A stretch of DNA of 64,000 bases, taken from contig OU342636.1 in the NCBI GenBank assembly GCA_910589415.1, positions 39,943,735 to 40,007,734 of the forward strand, written 5' to 3'. Shown one piece after another: positions 11,201 to 23,300 of the stretch (position 1 is the stretch's first letter; the number at the start of each line of letters is the position of its first letter). The DNA is from Malachius bipustulatus (taxonomy: Eukaryota; Arthropoda; Insecta; Coleoptera; Melyridae). A program made the translations under genes and the position numbers. The notes beneath the pieces are model-generated. The model had not been told where the DNA came from. It searched no databases and worked only from the letters and a program-made list of their open reading frames with translations.

Positions 11201-14200
11201 CTGACAGTGTTCTTGTGAGGAATATAAGAAATAATATACATAGATGGGCGCAGATGAATTCTTGCGCCTTTCAGTTATCGGGAGAGCCTTGATGAATTCT
11301 GCATTTCTTCATGTGAATGTGAAGATCTGCACACTACCATGGTGGCCCCTAATCGTTTTAGAACGCATTCAGTTTTCATAAATACATTAATAGGTATTTT
11401 TTTTATATTATGTATAATGTATGTAGCAGCTGCTTAATGGTAGATGCAGATGCTCCCATAATCCGAAATGCATAATAATAATTAATAATTGGGGGTCGGA
11501 ATTGATAAATTTTATTCCATTTTCGATTTCCCATGTTCTATATGTATCAGCACTTTTCAACAAAGTTTCGTATATAAGTGAGACTTTATTTGGTTTAATT
11601 TCATTTTACAATAAGTTTTATAATTTCGTATGTATGATGTTCCTTCTTGTGGGAACGGATTATGTATTGATTATTATTGAAACGTCCATTTTTATTCCTT
11701 CTGCAGTTGGTAGTAGTGGAATGCTGATGCTACGAGTAGATTATGGAGCACTTGCAGTTTGCAGTAAATTACACTGTCGCAGTTGTATTGTGCTGTGCCA
11801 AAATTCTCAAACATCACTCGATAACAATACCTTTGATGCGGATAATCAGCGAAATTTATAGAAAGCATGCATTGCTAGAGTGCATTTACTTACTTCGTGA
11901 AACGAAGTATAGATGAAGGTCGCGACAATTTTAAAATTTTTATCGGATTTCGGTTTTTAGAAAATAAAGTCGAGGAAGGGATTTACCACCAGCATTCCGG
12001 TCGCTGAGGGTCGGTAGGAATGTTTTACATTTTAATATTTTTTGAAAAGGGGGCCATTCTTTGGAGCCAAAAGCCACCCCCCACCCTTAACCCCCAGCCT
12101 AGGGGTGGGGGTGACTTCGACGTCTTAAATAGGAACCCCCAATTCTTATTGCCAAATTAGGATTTTTCATGAAGAAATAAGAAACTTTTTTCTGAAGCAT
12201 TTTTTTATGCGATGATATCAGCCCCTAAAATGCAAGCCAAAACCCGATTTTTCGATATCCATTTACTTTCTTGTGACATCACAACGGCCTCCAGGGGAAA
12301 ATTGAAAGAGGCAAAAGTTGTTTGGTTGGACATAAAAACTACCCTCTAACCGCAATTCATCTTTAGGGGTGACTTTTTGAAATTTGTATTGATGGTGAGG
12401 GGTAGTTTTTTATGTCCAAGCGATGGCCCCTTACAAACCAAACAACTTCTTCATCTCTTCTTTTTCCCCTGGAGGCCGTTGTTATGTCACAAGAAAGTAA
12501 ATGGATATCGAAAAATCGGTGTTTGGATTGCATTTTAGGGGCTGAAATGCTGCAGACAAAAGTTTCATAATAATTGTTTTATGAAAAACCATAACCCGCA
12601 ATAAAAAATGGGAAGAGGTTCCTAAAGACGTCGAAGTCACCCCCACCCCTAGACAGGGGGTTAAGGGTGGAGCACGGTTTTTGGCTCCAAATGATGTTTT
12701 TTGATAATGAATGGATAACTACTTGTGTCTGAAACTTTTTTTCCGGAAATGATGCCCCTTCCCAATTAAAAAAAAAAAAGATTTAAATGGATCACCCTGT
12801 ATATTTTTTACTTCATGTATTTTAATATGCGTATAATAATCGTGAACGCCCGGTGAATAATTTTTATATTTTACGAGTATTATTATTTCTTTAATTATTA
12901 TTAGGCAAATATTTTTTTTATTAATAGTAGCGAACCAATGATGTGCAAGGTTACTGACAGGTAACTAACCATTCGAAAATTTGAAGGGGGATTTTTCTCG
13001 GCAGCCAAATAATATCAAATTTCCCTGACAAAAAAAAAAACACGAAAAATAAAAAGGCCACTGTCGATCAGTAGAAATCGTGCCATAAACTTATTACTTT
13101 CTAAAAACTTTGGTAAAATTTCACCCTTACTACTATACATACATACTTAGTTCAAGTGGATATTTAGGTGTAAGTGCGGTGTTTTAATAATTGAACAGAC
13201 AATTAAAGAATTCAAAGGTTTGTACGTTTACTAATTTTGTGTATTGTTGGTCGCGTAAAAGTAAAGGTACTAGTGATTCAAAATAAATGTACGCAACATT
13301 TTTTACATTGTAGCGCCCTAACTGGTTTAGAAAATTATGAGGCAGAAATTTTACTTCAAATTGAAAAATTCTCCAACGTCTACGTTCTGTCTTCGATTCA
13401 CTCACTGTTTTATCATCATCAGTTGTCTGAGCCCCAGTGGACATACGTTCAAGTTTTAAATGCATCTGCGCGTTAGCATGAAAAAAGGGAGTGTTTTTCT
13501 TCGTTTGTCGCAGTGAATTCGTATTCCCGCAAAAATCTATGGAACAAAGTATTTACTTCAATTACCAAGTAAACGGTTTGAATATCGAGTAACTACATAT
13601 TAGCTTTATATGTATAGGCTCGTTGCAATAGTATATTGGTTGGCTATGGAATAGTGAGACAGAAGATAAAGTATGTCTTCTACAAATCAATTACAATTTA
13701 TTTGACAGTGGTTCAAACTGCAAAAGGGGTTTTGGTTTTCATGAAAACGCGTTTGGTTCTGAAAATGAATATGAATGGCCAGGATAATTCTTTGTTCCAA
13801 CCATCTACCTATACAAATTTACTAAAATAATTAAAGCAGCGATGCCCAAAGTAAAAAATTCTGTTGATAATGTGAAATGATAAAACCGTTGCAAATTTAA
13901 AATGTTCGAGTTTCAATATTCTACATTAATTTATCACTGGTGCTTCTCTTCAGATGAAGATTTAGGCATTGAAAGTCTAATAATAGTATGTGCATCATAA
14001 TTAATTTCAAAAATTGGCCAAAAATATACGTTTCATTCATTTACCTATCCTGTTCGTCCTTGATCTTTATTCTTTAATATATTACGCTATAAAAATAACC
14101 TGACCTAGCCTGAATTTTTGAGGACGGCAATAAATTACAAATTTCAATTGACATTAATTGAACTTCAGCATTTTGGAGCGAGAATACTCTGCTTTTAGAG

Positions 14201-17200
14201 TAATATTAACAAAACTCAATTTCGCCTCGTTTTCTTCGCAGAATTTGAATCATGAAAGTGTTCCAATTTTGTTTTTGTTTTCTGTTGAAATAGCCTACAT
14301 CAATTAATTAATAATGAATTACATACAAGTCCCAGCTAATAATAATCTGATGTGCTGATGCTGCTATGACCATAAATTATTAGAGAATCGTCGGTCTTTC
14401 CAACGCGTGTTCTAATAATAATATTCTTCATAGGCTAAAAAATAGTAATTCTAGACCATAATAACAACGCGATGTGAGGTCTCAGTGGCAGGCTAATAGT
14501 AGCAGTTATAGTAGTTACTGTCACTTGTTATAATAGGAGCGATAATTTGCAATAAATGTGCAATAAACAAATACATTATCGCCTGTTTACAAAATGATAA
14601 ATCATGGCACATTTAAGAAAAATAAACAGCATGGTAACATCTGGTATTTTAGGTCAAGCATTACTGTCTCTGAGAGACAACTTAAAATTATGAAACAGTT
14701 AATTGCCCATAATTGAATGTTAATAAACCAAAACACTGTAATAAGAAGAGATAAAATAGTAGAAAAACAAAAAATATAATAATAATAGCATAAAAATATA
14801 GGAACGACATAATCGAAATTATTGGAGCTGATGATTAATAACACAGCAGGACCGGTATTTCGTAAACAGACCGGGGAAATCTTTTTTTTTTTCAGTCGAT
14901 GGAGTCGGACCTTCCCTGCCTTTTAACATGTGTCTTAGGTTGGGTCGGGGTGGGGGGGAGGGGGGGGCACGCTTTTGAAAATGAATTTTATCGGAAAAAC
15001 GGGTATACCTGAGCCGGTTTCGATCTGACAAAAAAAATATGGTATCAAAAATTGAAGAGCTTGACTAAACACGGAAGTTCGTTCCGACCTGAACCGTTTA
15101 GCTCAACTGGTTCGCGAAATATTGCGATATTAAGGGTGCAAAAATGAATAAAAATTTAACTGACTTTTGCTCGGCAGGTGGTGGAGTTAGGGCGTCAATT
15201 TTTGCGAGAGGAAGGGTGCCACCGAGTACTTTGACGGGCCGGAGGGAGGGGGTGGTGGGCCAATTAGGAGGGGAGATATGGGGGTGAGAAGAAAATACGG
15301 AAACGCTCGTAAAAAGTTTAATTGACCTACAGAGACCAGGCACCGCTCATTTTCTTCGTTTTTTTATCTACTACCCGGTAGTCATGACAAAAAAATTATT
15401 TTCGCAAATGCGCGCTTGGCGCGCAATTAAAAAAAAAATATATATTTATTTGTTTTTTTTTCGTGCTTATCTTGCCCGCGCGCGCGAGTTATACATGAAG
15501 ATCTCTCTTTAAACCGGGCGAGAAAGATACCCGAGCAGCCGTGGGCGGAGCTTACGCTCTCCGCTTGTCTATACTCCGGGAACAGTCACGATCGGCCGGG
15601 AACGCGCGCTCGGAATTTATTTTCGAATGCTTGTTCGCTCGTACCTCGCTCAATTATGGATCGATTTTGAAAATTCTTGCTTGCTTTTTTGATCGCTGAA
15701 CGATCGGGAATGAAAAAACAATTCGAGTTACTGTTTTTTCATCTGCTGGCGGATCGATTTTTCTTACATTTGGGCTGTTGTTGGCCTTGTTTTTCATTCT
15801 CAGTCGCGCTCTCTTATCTTGCTAGCCTTCTATTGTTTTCCCGGGATGACGCGCCGGGTTCACGAAAACAATAGGCAGGTACACAATAGAAAGAGGCGCT
15901 ACACAAAATAGAGATAAATTAAAATTCCGATATTATTTTCTATCATTTCTACGCATCATCACTCCGCTATATTCAAACCCCTTCTGGCGGCCGCAGCTCG
16001 CAGCTGATTGACGATGACGGTAGAGTCTTCCTGATATTCTCTATTTAAAAGTTCGTCTGGATTTCGTGAGACTTTTTTATGACAGTTCTTAGTTTCACAC
16101 AAAACTAAACTGTTCTAATTGGTTGCTTGAAATTTGAAGGTTTTTTATTACTACTGTAGTGAAAGTCGGTGCGTAGAAACACAAAACCTTCGTATTTCAG
16201 GCAGCCAATCAGAAGTGTTAATTTTTGTGTGAAACTACGAACTGTCATAACAGCCTATGAAATTCGGTGATCTCTATACTAGTTATATGGTTCTAATTTA
16301 TTACAAAATCGTAAAAGTACGGACCTCGTGAATTTTTTTATATGTATATCAGGATGGTATAGTAATAATTATTAAATAAAAGCAGTCTCTTAATTTCATA
16401 CAAAGACATATAAGTCTATGTTTAATGCACACAAAAGACCACAAAAGAATTTATTTCTTTAAAAACAACCGTTGTATCAAGCTTAATTCGTATCATTTTA
16501 ATTGTTCATTTGCTACATTGTTGCGTATTATCTCCCACATATTTTCAATTACCCAAACTTGAACTTCAATAAAAGCTATCATGATAAACTGAACTGATGC
16601 TTTTTTTTTGTATATTTATAATTTAATGATGTAACTAACACTATATCCATATTTAAATTTTTCTACTATTAAATAGTATTTATATGTAGTAATTTTATCT
16701 AATAATTACATAAATAACACGTTAAAGTTATCTATTTTCTAGCGTATTAAAAATAATACAATCGTGCTAATCGCTAATTGTCTGCAACATTGCAAGCATT
16801 TCCTATAATACATTATAACATTGTTACATATTATATTACATTAGCACTGTAATGTACTGGATAAAGTAAAAAAAAACTCACGTTGAACAAAGATAATCAA
16901 CAAATCTACAGGTCTCCAAGGATTTGAAAAGCTTTGATTCTTCCTGATGAGAAATTTAGAACGGTATTATCGCGTAGGTCATCCGTGTCGATTAGGAGCT
17001 AAGTCAGGCGTTTAAGTTTTAAAAAATTGATTACCTCCAGTGGCGCACAAATTTGAGGGCTGACTAGTTTCGACAGACAAGTTAAATGTGTTGCAAAATT
17101 TTACCCATATCAAAGTCGAGAAAAATATCTTCAATAGTTTGGTTGTAATAATAAAAAAAAAAAATCCTCTAAGTGTAACACCCTAATTGCCTGTACCTAC

Positions 17201-20200
17201 TCACAAAGCGTTTCTACCCTGTAATATCCTCTGAATAATTAAACAAATGGGATGGAGATATACAGTTTAGATTTAGATGCATTAAAATGAGATGGAGATA
17301 TTTATAAAATATGATTATGTAATTATTAAGGAAATTAGCTTTTGTGAATACAAAAGTGGAGCAACGAAGAATCAAAATATGAGATAGAAAACTGAGGGGA
17401 CTGAGGAAGACCATTACATGGAAGAAAGACGTAACATAACTTAGTCAGGGAACTGTTACAATTATTATGTAAATTATACGGGATGGGTAAAAAAGTCCCG
17501 GTACGCTCCAATAAATTTTAAGATTTTGAGTTTAGAAAAAATGCAAAAACCGGTCAATTTCTTTATTAACTTAATTTGTTATTCGCGTAACTTTTTTATA
17601 GGTACACCATGTTCCCTGTCTTTTTTAATTAGTATGACATCCTGTACATAATTGTATTTCCTTCCATATTTCCTGAGAAAATCCAATAAGAATGTTTTTT
17701 TATGTAGTTTAAATTGAGTAGCTTATGAGTTATAAACAAGTGAAAATTGCAAAAGAAATATCAAAAACCTAATTAAGCCTTTAATTAAATAAAATACTTA
17801 AAATATGGAAATGACAGGTGAAATGATTGATATATGGTAGAGTAATAAAAGTGACAAATCTAATGAGGGTAGGTACCTACCATAAATAATCTTCAAAGCA
17901 GTCCGAAGAATGTGCCATTGAACTCGAATGGGGCTTCTTTTATGAATGTTTACTTAGGATATGTTTACTTAACATTTGTGCTATACCAGCCCTTCAAAAT
18001 CCTGATAGTTTTATTGCTTCCGTAAATCAATCATTGTAGCTGTCATTTCCATATTTTAAGCATTTTATTTAATTAAAGGCTTGTAATTAGTTTTTTGATA
18101 TTTCTTTTAAGCGATTTTGATTTTCTTAATCGATTTCTATCGATGTATTTAAGAAAAATCGAATTTATTTTGGTCACATTAACACCAAATTACAGTTTTT
18201 TTATCGCTGATGGCTCAACTAAAAAAAAAATAATTAATCTGATTATGTCATTATATGGTCCTATATTAATTACACAAATCCTCAAAGTTTCAATTTTTTA
18301 TCTTTAAAATTAACCTCTATTTCGGGGGTGGACATAAGTGATGGACCACCCGGTACAGGGTATCCCAACACTAGTGTCCTCCCCAAAAATGACGACTAAT
18401 AGTGGCGTCTATGATTCGGAAAACACCCAAATTTTTTCAGACGCACCGAAACCACACTTTCCTCCCCCGTTTTCGAGGGTGCTGAACACGATGGCGTATG
18501 GCAAATTTCTTTTTCGGGTTGCGTTCACCTCCTATTGGCCAAAAACCACCCCTTTTTTTAAAATCTACGTTCTAATGCCCCCGGGTCGGAAAAATCGCGT
18601 GCAACTCGCTTCTGGAGAAGCCTTGTATCTAATGACAACTGCCTGTCACCCTACGCCCATCCCCTTGGCCAAGAACTACCCTCCAAGGGGGTTGAAAATG
18701 TGTTTTTTTTTATTAATCGGGCAACCTGTCTGCTCCCTCCGTTTTCAAGGGTGCTGAACACGATGGTCACTACCTTAGACCGCTACCACCCGTTTTTATC
18801 CCTCCAAATCGAGGAAAGCACCCCACAAGGGGGTTGACAATCTGTTTTTTATTAATTGGACAGCCTGCCGCATACCCCCGTTTTCAAGGGTGCTGAACAC
18901 GATGTACACAAGAGTAACAGAAACGTTGTCTCCATATTTTTCCCAATAGAAAACACAGTAAATTATGATACAAAATAATATTTCCAACATTCATTATTTA
19001 AAAAAAAGTCAACCCTCTTGGAGGGTGATTTTGTCAATTTAGGGGAGGCGGTAGAGGTCTAAGGTAGTGACCATCGCGTTCAACATCCTTGAAAACGAGG
19101 GTTTGCGGCAGGTTGCCCAATTAATAAAAAAAAAAACACATTTGAACCCTCTTGGAGGGTGTTTTACTCGATTTAGGGGGATGAAAACGGGTCGTAGAGG
19201 TGTAAAATGGTTACCATCGTATTTAGCATCCTCGAAAACGGAAAAATGCAGAAATATTCAGGATTATAAAAAAAAACATCTTCAACCCCCTTGGAGGCTG
19301 GTTCTTGGCCAAAGGGGTGGGCGCAGAATGACGGTCAGTTGTCATTAGATACAAGGCATCCCCAGAAGCGAGTACACGCGTTTTTTCTGACAAATTTAAA
19401 TTAATCAATTTAATAAAACTTCATTTGGTAACATAAACCAAAAAATAATAAATAAGTCATGCGCCCACTGCGCCAATTAAATTATTCTAAGTAGTAAAGT
19501 TAGTAAACAAAAATAGACGAAAAATCAGTTTTTTCCAACAGAAACAATAAAATTCATCACTTTGTATTATCAAAAAATGGTTGCCATTTTTTTTTTAAAT
19601 AAATCTAGGCCACGAAATGCGAGTCTTGAAGGATGCCTAGCCTCAGCAGTACAACCTCACCGGGCTTTCTCTCAGTACTCTAAGAATGATCTCGCGGTCT
19701 TGGTATACAAATAACTACTATCACGGTATTAAATTAGATTAATGTTACAACTTAATTAAAAAAAATTAATAATAACAATTACAAGCTGACAAATTTACCC
19801 CGCATTGCATTTATACCAAATAACACCATTTGAATGAGCATTTGGAATATTCTATGAATCGTGAAAGCAGTAAAATGAAAGCATTTGGTACCTAGAAGTT
19901 ATTTCTGCTCAATAGCAAAATTAGAAACAATAATGCGCTTTAGGGGAAGAGTATAAATCATATTTTCTGGACCTAGTAAGATCCAGGTCACCATACTGGA
20001 AGGTGGAGCCTGTCTTGTAGGTAATGTGAACACCAGGCAAACTAAAAGTTACATTACCACCAAAACTCTATTTGAGGTCTTAATTACGTTCGAGTTCTCA
20101 CTCCCACACGAGATTACACAGAATATTCTTCATCTTGGAGGTATAGTTTTACAGCAGCCCACTTATTGTTTTCCAAACCACATTAATTAATGAAATTATA

Positions 20201-20326
20201 CCACTTTTGCTAATGGTTTACTAAAACTATTATCTTTTGATGACACAATCAATCATTTTTTACTGAACACTCAAGATCGGTATCTGATATCTTCGTCGAC
20301 ACCAAACCCTTCATACAACAATAATT

Positions 20327-20357
<31 letters not shown>

Positions 20358-23300
20358 CGAGTTCAGAAACTACAAGATACTGAAGGTAATACATACACTT
20401 GCTAGCAATCTGATTGGTGTGCTTGGTTAGAATGGTTGGTGGAGGTGGTGGTGATGTTTCTGAGATTGGTACCGGGGGCGTGTCGGTGATAGGCAGAGAC
20501 TGGGTGCGTTGATGGTTCACGTGACCCGACCAGCCCAGGCCTCCTGGACACGAGACAAACACAGAGATGTATCATCACCCGAATGGTTCCGAACAGTAAA
20601 ATTTATCCGAGTCGGCTTGTAATCAAAGTCGCCAAGTCCTGTCAAACCATCTAGGTGTAACTCTCTTAGGCAAAGTGTTGTTCATAATGTATTTGGATGA
20701 GTTGTGTGTAGTGAGATTAGAAATTATTATTATATTCATTCAGATACAGGGTGGATCATCGAAAAAGTAAGAACGAGGCCTAATCATCTGAAAATTGAAG
20801 ATGTATGCGAAAAAAGCTCAAATAGGTCGATTTTGTTTTTGAGGGGGACATCTTTGGGTTACAGATTCAACCACCAAACTTGAATTGGCTATACAATTGA
20901 CGAGGGTGGCTATACACTTGAATTCTCTTTACAATGATATGTCACCTTTTGGGTTTCACTGGCTACTATGATGGTTGTCATGGTCACTATTACGGCTGTA
21001 ACGGTTACCACGACTGAATCGATTGCATTTGGAAGCCCTTTTTGCCCTGAATATTAAAAGACAAAAAAATCAAATGCATCGATTTGCTTTCGTGAAGATT
21101 ACTTGATTCCAAGTTCTTAATTCGTTCTTAGTTTGTATCGTTTAAAAGATGTCCAAAAGCATCAAAATTCAATGCCACAAGAGATTTATTTATATTAGTT
21201 CAACAAATTATCAAATTGTGCGCCTCCAACTTCCATACAAGAAAACAAATTTTGCTCGAAACGTTCCCATACATTTTGGATGACTTAATGTGGCAAGCAA
21301 ATCTTCCAGAGACCTCTCCTGGTTCCGTTGTGTAAATTTTATTTTCAGATGACCCCACAAGAACTCCAAGTCCACAGGACTTGAATGTGGTGAGCCGGCA
21401 AGCTATCCCAAAGCACCTCTTCATCCAATCCTTTGTCCCGGGAAAACTTTGTCCAGAAACCCCCGAGGAACCAGCGCAACCAGCGCATAATGTGATGGCG
21501 CTCCATCTTGTTGGAAAATTGATATCAACAAGCAATGGGTGAACAAGATCCAGCACTTCCAGGTAACCTGTAACCTTTTCACCTGCCAGATTCCCTTCAA
21601 CAACCGATTATGCGGTCTCACAAATACGGACCCAGACATTTAGTTGCTGAGGATGTTGAGTTTTGTTGAAAAAAAAATTCGCGATAGCACCTATTCTTCC
21701 GGTCATAACTTCGCAGAACTCCTGTCGTCGATCAAAATCGTCCTCATTCAGTTCATGTACTTATAAATGAGTTTTGTACCGATGAAATTTATTCTGCTTT
21801 TAAAGATGCGGCCAATCAGTAGTTCTTAGGATGTCGGTTACAGGGGTAAATTTTTGTGTAATCAGAGTTGGGGGTGCAGAAACTTTTCCCAAAACTTCAA
21901 TCACAGTAGCCTCGTTTCTCATCTGGAGTTCATGTTGAGGATCTCGTGTTTTATTCGCTACTGCCTGTTGACCTCGTCAATTGTTTTACGATTGGCTCAC
22001 AAAAGGTTCCCTGGTCCCGACCTTCGCGTAGTGGTCTGCTAGCTCGTTGCCCGGATACGCCTGAGTGTGCGGGAACACATACGATATGCACTGATTTTCT
22101 GTCCGCCAGTCTGTTCAGCGCCTCGGCACACTCCTGTACCAGTGGGGAGCTGGTTCCGTGTGAGCCTAGCGCTTTCGCGGTGGCTTGGCTATCTGTGCAT
22201 ATGTATATCGTCCGTTCCTTGGCTTCTATTGTCTGATCCAATCTGGCTGCTGGCTGCTTGCAGGATAGCATAAACCTCCGCCTGAAAGACAGTTGTGGTA
22301 GACCCAAGGGGAAAGGATCTTCGCAGTTTCCGTCCAGCCAGGTAGAGGCACCGCTCCTGTGCAGCCATTTTTGTTCCTGGAGCCGTCTGTGAAACAAACT
22401 AGTCCTCCCGGTTCAAAGGCTACCTCTCTTTTTTCCCACTTTTCCTTTTCAGGAATTTGCAGGGTATATTTCCTATTTTATCTGTTGTTCCCTGTTTTTG
22501 AGGTAGCCATAAGGTTCGAGATTGGAATCTCCATCTCAGCAACCCTGGCTATCTCTATAATATGTCCTCTTTGTATCCTCCGCCTTTCCATATTCCCGAA
22601 TCTCGCATTCTTACGTAGGTAGGTAAACTGATATCAAATGGGACCTTTTTGAAAGTAGGATAAAAAAATTATTTGCAATTCCGATAACGGAACGAAAGAG
22701 GCTTTTTAATTACAAACGTTTGTACTAAGGGCTTCTTAAAAAGAAACAATTGTTATTGTGCATTTGTAGCATAGTAAAATAGTTTTTTAACCAATCTCTC
22801 CATCGATTCAGTGGTAGTACCCATAACAACCGTAATAAACACTATGACAATCATAATTATAACAATAACAACCATTATGGCGACCAGTGAAGTGAGATAT
22901 TTTATTAAAAAGTATTATCCGATTCGCTCTGCAATATTTAAGGGAAACCCAAAAAGTGAGATCGTTGTAAATAGAAAAGAGGGGTTTCACCCCCGTCAAG
23001 AGGGATGATTAAATTTGTTACCCAAAGATGGCGCGCTTAAAAACAAAATTGACCTGTTTCGGTGTTTTTCGCTTCTTCAGTTTCCAAATTATTAGGCCTG
23101 TTGATCTTCACATTTTCGAAAGGGTACCTTTACGACGACCCAGTCTGTATTATACTAAATAATATATGAATAAATTTATTGAAGTTGTTTTGACAACCAA
23201 TAAATTGGGACGCTTATAATGGGGCTTCAATTACAAATCGACTGGAGTTGTATTTTTGAAAATGCTGCAAATATTTTTTCTGTAAGCTACATTTTCATAA

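Larger units (their letters stand above)
20747..23147 (-). mobile_element. 2.4-kb mariner-type element with ~250-bp diverged inverted repeats
   Basis: The left end, TACAGGGTGG at 20745, and the right end (rc TACAGACTGGGTCG, from 23149) are each bounded by TA. The next ~250 bases are similar in inverted orientation, with shared landmarks AGGCCTAAT, CAATTTTGTTTTTAAG-like, CATCTTTGGGT, TTACAA(T/C)GAT and ACCAC(G/T)ACTGAATCGAT. The right arm carries an extra ~70 bases. The interior holds a decayed mariner-type transposase and, next to it, a non-LTR RNase H fragment, both on the minus strand. The ends are inferred from the TA boundaries. Confidence 0.75.

Noticed and set aside
11502..11861. A 119-codon plus-strand open frame
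   Set aside because: Hydrophobic composition follows AT-rich DNA; no domain, no splice context, and it lies inside the chico intron.
15460..15680. A CpG-rich patch as a promoter or CpG island of a host gene
   Set aside because: No coding exon or conserved promoter arrangement follows on either strand.
18338..19408. Paired open frames on opposite strands (for example 18338-18757 and 19223-19408)
   Set aside because: They are mirror images in the two arms of one inverted repeat, not two genes.
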